Shown here piece by piece: positions 10,001 through 18,734 of a stretch of DNA of 64,000 bases. The DNA lies in contig CAJSYZ010000008.1 of assembly GCA_910574455.1 (NCBI GenBank), positions 864,637-928,636 on the forward strand. The letters are read 5' to 3'. This DNA is from Trichaptum fuscoviolaceum. Taxonomy: Eukaryota > Basidiomycota > Agaricomycetes > Hymenochaetales > Trichaptaceae. The translations under genes were made by a program, and so were the position numbers. A model generated the notes under the pieces. It was not told where the DNA came from. It made no database searches and saw only the letters and a list, made by a program, of their open reading frames with translations. Position 1 is the first letter of the stretch, and every line of letters starts with the position of its first letter.

Positions 10001-12082
10001 GGAAGTCGCCGCCTGACTCAAACTCACATATCGATGTGGTAATTCGTACTCTTCCACCCAATTTCAAAAGCACTTCCTTACTATCTAAAACAGGCTAGCA
10101 TGAACGTGTATATGAAGAAGCCTCCATCCCAGGCTGCCTCAACAGTTAGTGTCAATCACATCTAATTTCCATTTCATATTGTTTTCTGATCAAGCGACAA
10201 GGACTTAAATACTGCTAAGGAGAGTGAACCGCAAGACAGTCATTCTCAGGCTGATATACTGGTATTTAATTCTCTTCGAGCTTCCCTTGGTAAGAACTCC
10301 TCTAATTGCTACAGATGAAATCTACTACCTCTGTTCGCAATCTGAAGAGGTCACTGGCGGTTCATGCACATCATATTGCAAGTGTGAGCTAATTGCTGCA
10401 ATTGATTCGGTACTTATTCTCGGTTCTTCTGACAGGCAAGTGGTCGTGAGGCGTCGCCAACACCACAAGCACAATCACCTGCGATGACGACAGTATCCTT
10501 CAGTCCCAAACCCGAAGTGCTCGCAACCAAGGCTCATCTTGGTCATCGCAAAGTCTCTCGGACTACTAGCTCTGTGCGTTGATCCATTCATGTTTGTGAC
10601 ATGCATCCACTAACTTGCTTACATGCAGACATCTGTAGGACTTGAGGATAAGGATAGAAATAGTAAAGGAAGGGAGGGATCCCGCGCTCTCGGCAAAAAA
10701 GGGGCAACGAATCAGTGTCTTCCTCCCGGAACTCAGGCTGGCTGGACTCATATTCTTCTGCCTTCGCTGTATCGCGCAGTCGGAAAGTCCACAACTCCAT
10801 GGCAAAACCCAGACAATAAGTCCATCGGAACACTGTGGGGGAAAGTATTTGATTCTGTCGAACTTAGTTACGACACACAATTGGCCGACATCTGTTCTTT
10901 AGTTGAGTCATCCCTATTTGTCTTACATCGGCCATACTGAATCAGGTATGATCTATTCTGTAGGCAGCCCAGAGAGTGCTCTGATAGTTGGCGGAAGAAA
11001 TTGTTTGAGAAAGCCGAGCAGTCAATTTCGAGTTTCGTCGGCAACGAGCGTTCTAAGTCAGTGGAGACCGAAGAAATTGTGAAGATGTTGCAGACGATGG
11101 TCGACAAGAAGAAAGCTGAACCATTCCTCTGGGAACGCTGGCATAGTATGGAAAGGGTGTGTGAGATTTCACTCAATGTCACCCTTCGAGTCCGTGCATT
11201 GACTATGAATGTACACAGAAGCAAGGATTGTTCTGCTCTGACCTCGTAGTCTCAGTGTTGTCCGTGCACATTGTCTTGGCCCTGGGTCGGCATAAAGTAT
11301 TGGACAAGAACACAATAGGAAAGCCTATAGGTGCCCTCGCCCTTGCGGCAACAGCGGTATCTATCTACTTCAGTACTTGCAGTGGCTTTATTCACTGAAT
11401 CTCTCATGGACAGGTCAAAGTTGCAATCGATAAGCAGGTAGCCCGGTTGCAAAATATCAAAGAAGAGCTTGGTGGTGCTGAGTGGTACTTCACTAGTGCT
11501 CTGTGGCAGCCTCATACGGACGACTATGTCAACTTATTGTCAAATTCCTCGTTTTTCACTGAATCAAACTGGGAGAAGGTTCGGTCCCGCATAGAAGCTT
11601 ACAACTCCGTTGAAGATGTCAATGCGGGAAGGAACGCCGAACTTGTTGGATCGGGTGTCACTGGCAGGGATTTCTCCCTATATATCGACGTTGGAGACGC
11701 GGATGCGAGCGGCGAGTATACACATGGTGAGGGCGCTAATAGAAGTGGTAAGTGCAAGGAGAGAAACGAAGACAAGGATAATGACGGCGAAGAAGTTGAG
11801 GATTTCAAGGAGAGGGAGGACGACATGGAGGACGAGGGTGTGTCTGGCGAGGGAGACGAGGACAAGGATCAGGATGAGGACAATGACGATGAAGAGGACA
11901 AGGATCAGGATCGGGATAAGAACAAGGATGCGGACGAGGTTCTTAGCGTGGGTGATGGATTCAGTGGAGGCTCTGAGGGCGAGGCGAATGACGCAGACAG
12001 AAAGGGCGGGGAAGGCGAAGGCGATCGCGAGGACGACGAGGGTTCATTATGGGATTCGGCTACGGACGGCGCAGACTTTTAA
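1016..12082 (+). CDS. Unknown 18-exon companion gene of the Plavaka element, left copy, interrupted by an LTR retrotransposon and one frameshift
   Basis: I do not recognise the product. Exons read by eye: 1016-1502, 1559-1621, 1688-2009, 9079-9226, 9296-9331, 9441-9518, 9584-9616, 9720-9764, 9820-9879, 9973-10038, 10094-10144, 10202-10261, 10315-10383, 10436-10573, 10629-10901, 10964-11156, 11219-11356, 11414-12082. Nearly all join in frame at GT/AG sites, giving about 975 residues. Residues 1-165 are a K/E/R-rich coiled coil; the middle is Ser/Gln/Lys-rich and low complexity; about 552-830 looks globular (WTHILLPSLYRAVG, GALALAATAVKVAIDKQ, NWEKVRSRIEA); the tail from 830 is Asp/Glu-rich. The layout suggests a nuclear DNA- or chromatin-associated protein, which is inference. 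An extra base near 10970-10977 breaks exon 16; the right copy lacks it. A further exon at 12164-12238 (WPSFSEYAEE...) is possible. The start is the ATG at 1016. Confidence 0.65.
2189..2193. repeat. 5-bp target-site duplication GCGAC of the LTR retrotransposon (second half at 8901-8905)
   Basis: GCGAC precedes the 5' LTR and is repeated directly after the 3' LTR at 8901-8905. The right arm has a single GCGAC at the matching place (54186-54190, reverse complement) with the same flanks on both sides, so this is a clean insertion. Five bases is usual for Ty3/gypsy integrases. Confidence 0.95.
2672..2716 (+). promoter_or_regulatory. LTR core promoter: TATA-like box and inferred transcript start
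   Basis: GATAAATAG at 2672-2680 lies about 32 bp upstream of ACTTTTGACCT (2706-2716). That 11-mer is the exact reverse complement of 3014-3024 just past the LTR. In Tf1/sushi elements the first bases of the mRNA pair with the primer site, so 2706 is the expected mRNA 5' end. The spacing from the TATA-like box independently agrees. The start itself is inferred. Confidence 0.6.
2717..2804 (+). repeat. Pair of 21-nt direct repeats in R-U5
   Basis: CTTGTGGAGTGCTTCCTTAGG occurs at 2717-2737 and again at 2784-2804, separated by a CT-rich spacer. The same pair is present in the 3' LTR and in the second element. It begins immediately after the 11-nt self-priming sequence. Function is unknown; it could fold or bind protein in the 5' leader. 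Confidence 0.8.
3014..3024 (+). other. Self-priming primer-binding site
   Basis: AGGTCAAAAGT starts two bases after the 5' LTR and is perfectly complementary to ACTTTTGACCT at 2706-2716 inside the LTR. There is no TGG-initiated tRNA-complementary site next to the LTR; the nearest TGG is at 3027. Eleven-base self-complementarity between mRNA 5' end and primer site is the established mechanism of Tf1 and the sushi group. Both sites are conserved in the second element. Confidence 0.75.
3101..4309 (+). CDS. gag: Gag polyprotein of chromovirus copy 1
   Basis: A 402-residue capsid/nucleocapsid protein that packages element RNA into cytoplasmic particles. It starts at the first ATG (3101); the frame is open further upstream into the LTR but without an ATG. 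Residues about 25-72 are a heptad-rich coiled coil, followed by a retrotransposon-gag capsid domain (around ENWIHQIKLYLFG) and, near residue 315, a CCHC zinc knuckle, CYYCGEKDHLVSDC. A Pro/Ser-rich tail follows. The reading frame is intact. Pol overlaps its last 268 nt in the -1 frame. Confidence 0.93.
   Translation: MLSHQEWGGLADTFAFPSPSSSMEEDKLQPILDRLDTLEKRYSKLVNEHNQVQNTVAQLKHANRALEAQIASQPASPSGGGAGLKMKLPDTFEGERAKLENWIHQIKLYLFGQHPGLDETRKVAFALMLLRGPAQDWARPILDRLQDIPTPPEAASLEALFAALRASYGEIDADKAAADKLMRLRQTGTVAEFASQFRALQALTGWPKDATTDVIYLDMFRKGLKDQVRQHIASTEAKDMKFDAYVNWVSETDEKLRLAHAYGPVSKPAATPRSNPGTTSSAPRTIPTAGASSTKDPNAMEIDRVRRERRSKGLCYYCGEKDHLVSDCPTRPPTRNLKATKSTSPSSPSPPALQSFEETLKRMAEQYVQNVQQSVLQNAFAAMTPAAKNVHNPEAPPPADFQ
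4042..8230 (+). pseudogene. pol: Pol polyprotein (PR-RT-RNaseH-IN-chromodomain) of chromovirus copy 1, frameshifted
   Basis: The open frame starts in the gag overlap and lies -1 to gag, so expression as Gag-Pol needs frameshifting; functional sequence probably begins near the gag stop. Visible motifs, counted from 4042: protease LDSGASGTF (about 149), RT catalytic YLDDLLIF (533), RNase H DASDFATG (682), integrase zinc finger H-H-C-C (900-950), and DDE core with CDF, SDRG and a QTERVNQELE helix (973-1070). At about 7625-7645 the frame breaks by one base, next to an AAAA run; the +1 frame continues with GPY/F (KRLGPYKV) and a chromodomain (YLVRWKGYSSAEDTWIP). The tail reads through the polypurine tract 148 nt into the 3' LTR before stopping at 8228-8230. 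The break could be a mutation or a consensus error. Confidence 0.93.
8071..8082 (+). other. Polypurine tract
   Basis: GGAGGGGGGTAA lies directly before the 3' LTR (TGTCGAG at 8083), where plus-strand synthesis is primed. The integrase C-terminal frame runs through it. Confidence 0.85.
8083..8900 (+). repeat. 3' LTR of chromovirus copy 1
   Basis: The LTR is 818 bp. By eye it is identical to 2194-3011 except at 8139. It ends TAACA, followed by the target duplication GCGAC. Confidence 0.95.
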
Positions 12083-12669
12083 GAGCAGGTCGATCACTGG
12101 TGAGCTTTGGCTTTAACCATCCCGCCACTGTATTCAAACACTTACTATCATCAACTTGCAGTGGCCTTCGTTCTCTGAGTATGCCGAGGAACAGGCAGAA
12201 GTGGCGAAATACGATCTGGATCAGGATGCCGTGGTGTAGTTACTGAGGGACACTGAGGCACTGATTTCTACTTATCTGTCTTAAATTACTTGTGGAATGA
12301 ACCAATACTGGAACCTCTTAGTACGCACTTACACGCTTGGGTACTGCAAACCTACAGACGAAAAAGTCTACTTATATGATTAAATGCTGAATTACTTATG
12401 GAATGAACTACTTGAACGTCTTACACACTTTTACTCTTGAGCACTGCAATTAAACTGCCAGAATAAATTCTTCTGATATGCTTGAATGCTGGAGACTGAG
12501 GCACTGAGAGCACTGATTTCAGTTGACGGCACTGAATTCAGTAAGCCCCTTCCTGAATAATGAAACCACATGCCTGAAATCAGTAAATCAGTAGAATTTT
12601 ACTTCCCAGGGCTTCAGAGGACTTAAGGCCGGTTAAGTAGCCGTAAGCAAAAAAGAAGATTCCCTGATG
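12083..12669. repeat. Inner subterminal region of the left arm, CACTGA-rich
   Basis: After the companion-gene stop the sequence carries repeated CACTGA/TCAGTG modules, mostly at 12240-12600, e.g. GGCACTGA (12254, 12501, 12529), GAGCACTGATTTCAG (about 12508) and CTGAATTCAGT. Next come a near-palindrome CTTAAGGCCGGTTAAG (about 12624) and the arm boundary at 12669. Repeated short subterminal motifs are usual in CACTA-related elements. A possible extra exon of the companion gene (12164-12238) lies here. Confidence 0.55.
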
Positions 12670-13282
12670 TTCGGCCGGCTCTCCGGTCTTATGGAGGAAA
12701 GAACCGCAACCGAACTGAGAATAGAGAATATAATGAGTAAACTTATTCACGCGCCACTCACTATACTATATTTCTGCATAGAGTCCTTTAGTATTACCGG
12801 TCTGTGCGGTGATCGACCAGTTACGAACAGGACAGAAGCGCCAGGGGTGACCGTTAGGTCAAGCCATAGGTCCGTGTCGACCGGACTCAGCCCTTACTTT
12901 TACTTAGTCCAGAGTAGCCCATAAATAGATGATCGTAGGATTGACAGGGTTGCCGAAGCAACTGTTAATGAGAAGCAAGAGAAACGTTTGTTTCTTTCAG
13001 TGGTATAAACTGGCCGTTTCTGAATACTCTGTCTCGTATTCATCAACAGGGGTCAGGTTGACAGTGTTTGTGCCGGCAGATTCATGCATTCCAAATCTCG
13101 TGAGTCCGGCGGTTTAACCACTGTAGTCTGGTGCGTTGCGTTGTATTCTTGTATACTCGAATTCTCTGAACTAAATGATAGCTATCTAAAAGACGACATA
13201 TATAAATTTACAGTTAATTTGTTGCGAGCACTCAAACAAATGCAAATTACAGGGCTTACTATACATTCGGACTTCTTTTCAA
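12670..13282. other. Host intergenic sequence next to the left arm
   Basis: No gene, RNA or repeat recognised. It begins where homology to the right arm stops and ends at the 3' end of the reductase gene. Confidence 0.5.
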
Positions 13283-14716
13283 TTAATCTTTGCTTACTCC
13301 TCCATCCGGTCTCGCGATGTAGCCTTTCCCGGCGTCACGAACTATAAGTGCCTCTACCTCCGGACGGATAGAGGCAAGAAAATCAGATGTGCTCTTCACC
13401 GGGTTCCAGCCGATTGAGCGCGATCGGTTGGCCACGCATCGCGAGTTCGAGCCCAGATATGCTGACTGCAAGAAGACTGATAGATAATTCCTGATACTAA
13501 GAACTAAAGCATAGGACTTACCCCTCCAAAATATTTATCAAGGTCTTCCTGGGTAAAGGTAGTCGGCTCTGGACTCTTCCCCTTACCGAGGGAGAATAAG
13601 ACTTCAGCGACCGCCTTGTATACATCGTAAAGCGTATGCTCGCCAGACGCTCCGAAGAAATGTCCCTCGCGTCCATGGGGAGTGCCCTCTGGGTCTGCAC
13701 GAATCTTATCGAAGAGCACAATATAAAGGTCGGCGACTGCGAGTTTTAATGTTGGTAAGCAATGTAATGAAGTAGCCGTATCTGGAGACTAAGAAGCCCA
13801 CCATCATCAATGTGAACATTAGGCCACTTGTTCTTTCCTAAACCAACCATACCACCCTGCCCGCGGTCTAGACTGGCGCGGATGAGCTGAGGAACCTGGA
13901 TGGAGTGCGGGTTCTGCGCGCCAGCCTCGGTGAAGCCATTCTTCGCAATGCCATAGATAGTGGAGGGAATAACAATATAAGTTTTAACATAGCCTATGAT
14001 ATGAATCATTAGATGCGTGTATGGCGTATAATATCTTGAAATGCCTGACCTTCAATATCGGCAGCAGCAACAGTAATATCCACTGGCCTGTGGATCTGCG
14101 TGATAGGCAGTGAATCAATATCCTCAACGCTTGCATCGTCATAGATTTTCTCAGAGGCAAACATGCCAGCTGCATTATCTGCTAATACACCTGTCCCAGA
14201 CTATGGCGCGTCGCTGAGATTAGCGCGTCATCGTATTCAATTGATTGAACGAAACGTACAGTGTGAATGAGAATGGGAACCTTCCCAGTCCTTTCTTTAT
14301 ATTTCTTCATTCCTCTTAAAATGGCTTTCGCCGCCGGAAGATCATCAACATCCGCCTGCGTTGCACAATAGTTCTCGTCAGCATTAGCAGTACACATGAC
14401 CACTAGAGGTAGTTTTACGCACGATTGCAAAGACATAATCTGCTTCCGCTGCTAACTTCTCTAGTTTGTCTTCATCTCTGTGACTCCCTACAACAGCGTC
14501 TATGCCAAACTTTTCATTAAAGATTTTTGCTTTCTCCGGACTACGAACGAGAATTTTGAGGTCAAAATTAGCCGAGTTCTTGTGGTGAAGTAGGCGCCAA
14601 AGCACGCATCCTCCTATGTAGCCTATTGACGATACGGAGTTAGCAGATAATCTCCCATCTTTTGGACTCTTTGACGTACCAGTCGCGCCTGTCAGAAAGA
14701 TAGTTTCCTTAGCCAT
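13283..14716 (-). CDS. NAD(P)-binding Rossmann-fold reductase/epimerase-like protein (atypical SDR)
   Basis: The N-terminus MAKETIFLTGATG joins across a short intron to YIGGCVLWRLL, giving a TGATGYIGG nucleotide-binding loop of extended or atypical short-chain dehydrogenases and NmrA-like proteins. Further exons carry DDLPAAKAILRGMKKYKER, GKVPILIHT, VLADNAAGMFASEKIYDD, VKTYIVIPSTIYGIAKNG, PNVHIDDG, GREGHFFGASGEHT and a C-terminal WNPVKSTSDFLASIRPEVE, ending at TAA 13283-13285. Roughly 350 residues. This resembles a cytosolic fungal family usually annotated as NAD-dependent epimerase; the substrate is not predictable. Start is the ATG at 14716. Confidence 0.8.
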
Positions 14717-15075
14717 GCTTCAGTGGATACGGTTGGTGCTAATCGCTGTAACAGTCCAGGAGGTTAGAGTGGGATGAAAGATGCTGTCGGGTTCGATGTG
14801 CTCTTCTGTGTTGGCGACAGATGACTCTAGAAAAGCTGCCTGCTTTATAAGCATCTGCTTTATATAACCCACCATGGAAGCGTAAACGCAAGACAGCGAA
14901 GAATGACGAGCTGGAGCTACGAATGTATTACGGTTATAACCTCCATTTGAAACGCGTGTGAAACAATAGCATGTCAATTATCGGCGCTACAATAATACAG
15001 GTAAAACAAGCAACATTCGAAAAGCAGTATAATGACTCAACAATGCATGATGAAGAGTTTAAGCAATGAACAAAC
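14717..15075. other. Intergenic between reductase and RAE1
   Basis: Contains the reductase promoter side and the RAE1 3' side. No coding or RNA feature recognised. Confidence 0.45.
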
Positions 15076-16545
15076 TCATTTCCTCGCCGTCCTCTTCTTC
15101 ACCTCCTCTTCTTTACATGCGTGCAACATAATTTTGTTTGGATGACCTTGTGTCATTCCAGAATGACCCTTTGACCAGTCATAGGAGACTGCATACGCAA
15201 ATATACTTCCACTGCGGTTGAAGGCCGAACAGCTGATCGGACCCGGGGCGGGATCAAAAGCTGTATACGTGAAATAATGAGAACATGAGTTCAAGTACTT
15301 TAGAAGTCATATCAATTACTTACTCTTTAGTCGGGTGCGAGCATCCTTGTCCCAGAAATTGACAGTCCCGTCTGATCCAGCAGTGGAAAAGGTGCCATGG
15401 ACAGGATGGAAGTTAATGTCGTTTACAGCATACACGAGTGTTTGGTCCTTCACGTTCGGTGCCTGATCCTTGCGATGACACTTGAAAGAAAAGTTCTGGC
15501 TGTTTTTGGAACGTCAACGCGAGTAAGGGGGAGGAAAAAGATGTAGACCAACCTTGATTTATTTTCTTCCACATATCTGGAAAATGAGAATATAAGCGAG
15601 AGGCCAATATCAGCGTTATAAGAAGACAATTGAAGCACTTACTGGATAGCAACACGACCTTCGATACTCCCTACTGCATAACCATCAGCGGATGGGAAAC
15701 ACGTTACGACTCGTGTCTGCCACTTGAGCGGCGATTGTTGTGTCTATGTAAGGAGGAAAATAAGAGCTTGTATAACACAGAGAGCTTTAGATCTAACGCA
15801 CACGATAGGGTGTAGTAGGATTGGTGAGGTTGTAAATTTGGACATGTCTCTCAGCGGTTCCGACAACCATGAGTGGATAAACAACATCCATTGAGTAACA
15901 TCTCTCTGGAAGAGTCACGGTTGAGATCGGGGCTTGTTGGCGTAAGTCCCAGTACTGCAATTAAACAGATGAGTTCGACACTGGTTAACTTCAATTCGAA
16001 AGCACCTACCCGAATGGTCTTATCCCAGCTCCCAGTCGCCAAGATTCCGCCCTGGGGTGACTCAACCCATCGTACACACTTAATAGGACCGTCATGCTGC
16101 GCAATTTGCGATGATTGTCCAGTAGCAAGGTCGTACATTTTTCCAGCGTTGTCTGCACCACCCGAAAAGACTTTACTTCCGTCCTGTCGTATTGCTAACG
16201 ATTAGTATTGGCGCAAAAGCCGGCTTTCAAATACAATAAACTCACTTTGTTCCAGCAGACACCTAGTACAGGCCCTTGATGTTGGTACATAGCCTTTCCT
16301 TGTGTCTGACCGCCTTGTGGGTTAACTTCGTAGATTCGGACCTTGAACAGATTAGGGTCAATAGGGACAGCCTTCTTCTCCGTCGCACATACCTCATTGT
16401 TCCAGCTCGCAACGGCGAGGAATTCGCCAGCAGTAGAGAATGAGATGGAGCTTATAGAGTCACTTGGTGGATCGGAGACCTCGATGTCCTTTGGTTCATT
16501 CGATGTGCTTGCTGCAGCGCCGCCGCCGCCGCCGAAGAACGACAT
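15076..16545 (-). CDS. RAE1: mRNA export factor RAE1/GLE2, WD40 repeat protein
   Basis: A nuclear-pore-associated beta-propeller that binds a GLEBS motif of the NUP98/Nup116 family and acts in mRNA export. It starts MSFFGGGGG, then [22 protein letters not shown] and [11 protein letters not shown]. Blades follow: [23 protein letters not shown] with [28 protein letters not shown], a region with [38 protein letters not shown], and a last blade [20 protein letters not shown], the conserved YDW-containing end of RAE1 proteins. A Lys/Arg-rich tail ends at TGA 15076-15078. Several short introns. It shares a 302-bp divergent promoter with ASA1. Confidence 0.9.
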
Positions 16546-16847
16546 TCAGAATATGAGCAATATGAGAACAAAGGAACTGAAGTTGAGGAAGGTATAGATG
16601 CAGGGAAAAGGATTGAGGCGTAGTGCGGCGCTGAAATACGCTCTAGTAGGAGTCAGAAAGCTGTGTCTCCTATGGTGAACGCGCAGAACAACAGACGCGA
16701 CCCCGGCGGTACCGCCGCGTGACGACTTCAAGTTTGCTCATCTATGACTTCAACTTCGAATTGACTTCATCCCTCAACTTGACTCGCGTCTTTGCGACAC
16801 TGTGTCGATGTTTGCGCTGAGCAACACAAATTCACGTCTACTTTAGC
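16546..16847. promoter_or_regulatory. Divergent RAE1-ASA1 promoter with AACTTGA-type motifs
   Basis: The 302 bp between the two start codons includes GACTTCAAGTTTG, GACTTCAACTTCG and CTCAACTTGACTC within 16722-16785. These are variants of the AACTTGAA word that is dense in the transposon promoter. Regulatory function is inferred from position only. Confidence 0.4.
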
Positions 16848-18489
16848 ATGGCTCAGCAAGCGCCTTCCCCATCTCATATCCTTCGTGTTCATTCATTGTC
16901 GCAAATCAACGTTGTCACCTTTTCAAAGGATAACGAAAGGCTGTATTCTGGCGATTTGTCCGGGAAAGTTGTCGTAACATCGACTCGTACCTTAAGGTCC
17001 ATCGCTGAATGGCAGTCACACAACGATGGCTTGCTTGGAGTGCAAGAATGGGGGGAGAATGTAATCACGTATCTATTGTTCAAAATGGTTCAATGTTTGT
17101 CTATCTTCGCTAACGGCAGCGACTCTTTCACTTGTCTTGAGTTAGGCATGGAAGAGACAACAAGCTGCACGTATGGTCCCGCATGGTTGCTCAAGCATCA
17201 GTTGGGGACACCGCTGTTCGCTCTGAACTAGCTATTCCTAAACTGTGCTACTCTCTTGACGTCAATGCCCTGAACTTCTGTCGGTTCTCTTTGCTAGTCA
17301 TCGATCAGGCTGACTCCTCCGCATCTACCTCTTCATCTTCAGACCCTGCACAGTCTGACTTAGCTCTAATCGCGATTCCGAACTTGGTCGATTCATCTCT
17401 TGTTAGCTCCATCAGTCCAAAAGGGCTTCCAGATATTTATGAACTGTTTCACAGGCTGATATATGGGAATTACCGTCTTGCAGAAGAATGCATGCTGCTA
17501 TCGGCAAGTTGGAAGCCGCAAGTACAGGGGAAGGATTGGATCCTGCTGGTCGTGGGGGCTCTGGTGAGTTCAGACAGTTATATGCACACGATGGTACTAA
17601 ATTCGAATCTTCTATAGGAATTTTGATGTGTCTTAACGTATTCAAACAATCGACTAACGCACATCCGGGTGGCCTTCATCTACTGTCCGCGTACGAAAGT
17701 GGGGAAGTTATGCTTAGACGGTACATGGACTATTCGAGAGAGGTGTCCATCGAGGGCCGAGGTTGGGAATGTTTATGGAAGAGCAAAGGACACGTGGAAT
17801 CTGGTATGTCATTATGCTTGAGACATGCAAAGGGGATGAAACTGACAACTTTTGTCAGTGATGGCGATGACTGTCAGCCATGATCACTCTTTCGCCTTAA
17901 CGACATCGGCAGACCACTTCATTGTCAGATATAACCTCACTGTATGCTCTTCATCTTTTCTACTCGGTCATTACATGACATGTATGGTACAGGATGCTTC
18001 CCCTGCCGGGGAGGAACCATCAGAAAAGGATAAAGATCAAACGAGCAAAGGTCATGGTCACCCCCGATTCAGCAAGCACAAGACGAAGCAACTTGGCAGC
18101 AGCGCTATCGCTCTACGTAGCGACGACCGTGTTTGTGCTGTTGGAGGTTGGGATGGGAAGTGGGTTTTCATCCTACTCTCACGCGTTCCATGATTTTGAC
18201 TTTCATGGCGTTCTGCAGGATACGGTTATACTCTACGAAGTCCTTCAAACCGCTCGGAACACTCGCATATCATTCGAAGAATTGTCTTACTGTCGCATTC
18301 GCGAATTCCAGTTCGTCGTTTCTACGGATGGAGAGCTATGAAGAGGACGATGAAATGACTGAGGAGGAAAAAGAAGCTCGAAGTCGGTGGCTCGCAGCAG
18401 GCTCACAAGACCATCGGTTGAGCATCTGGGAGCTGATGGATTTTGGCAAAGATAGTGATCGAACAAACGAAAGGGAGAAGTTCTCATAA
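16848..18489 (+). CDS. ASA1: ASTRA-associated protein 1 (ASA1/GNB1L-type WD repeat protein)
   Basis: A WD40 protein of the ASTRA/TTT pathway, involved in PIKK maturation in yeast. It starts MAQQAPSPSHILRVHS, then blade one VVTFSKDNERLYSGDLSGKV and EWQSHNDGLLGVQEWG. Later exons show SPKGLPDIYELFH, GGLHLLSAYESGEVMLRRY, AIALRSDDRVCAVGGWDGK, GTLAYHSKNCLTVAFA and a terminal WLAAGSQDHRLSIWEL blade before the TAA at 18487-18489. Gene order of motifs (SGD, AYESGEV, VGGWDGK with a downstream YHS, WLAAGSQD) fits Asa1 rather than generic G-beta. About five introns. Confidence 0.82.
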
Positions 18490-18734
18490 AAATGTATTTT
18501 TAGGGGTGCTAGCTATTATATATGTTATCTATTATCCCGTATAAGGTTGTACTATATTAAAGAATTCGAGTTATCGTTCGGCGCGTTGAAGTAAATTAAC
18601 TTGAAGTGTGTGACAAAATAACACGCTACGTAACGCGCCTCAGGCTTAGGCCTCCCGTGCCAGTGATACGCGTCGTACACCCGACTCTTGTCCTCTCCCT
18701 TTCCACTGCTCCGCAAGCACGATATAACGACGAA
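18490..18734 (+). promoter_or_regulatory. RFC5 promoter with an MCB-like ACGCGT box
   Basis: ACGCGT at 18668-18673 lies 62 bp before the RFC5 start codon. In fungi this is the MluI cell-cycle box bound by MBF at G1/S replication genes, which suits a clamp-loader subunit. Upstream, 18588-18665 has GTTGAAGT, TTAACTTGAAGTG, GCCTCAGGC and GTGCCAGTG, the same words found in the transposon's divergent promoter. Confidence 0.5.

Larger units (their letters stand above)
1..12669 (-). mobile_element. Left inverted arm: Plavaka-type two-gene DNA transposon (truncated by window start)
   Basis: The whole stretch is the reverse complement of 50422-56379 once the LTR retrotransposon at 2194-8900 and its target duplication are removed (5,957 versus 5,958 bp; about ten differences noticed by eye). 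Base 1 pairs with 56379, and identity ends abruptly at 12669, which pairs with 50422. The transposase reads leftwards out of the window; the companion gene reads rightwards from 1016. The abrupt inner edge is most simply one terminus of the element. The other terminus of this copy is outside the window. I could not define terminal inverted repeats. Confidence 0.8.

Noticed and set aside
11599..11865. Ser/Pro-rich antisense frame opposite the acidic tail (also 51227-51493)
   Set aside because: Complement of Asp/Glu codons, with no start context or splice support.
1016..12082. Companion gene as a TET/JBP dioxygenase, a partner known from some fungal transposons
   Set aside because: No HxD...H iron-binding signature or double-stranded beta-helix motif is visible in the joined exons.
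13441..13460. tRNA-like T-arm GAGTTCGAGCCC
   Set aside because: It lies in the coding exon of the reductase, and no acceptor or anticodon arms can be formed around it.
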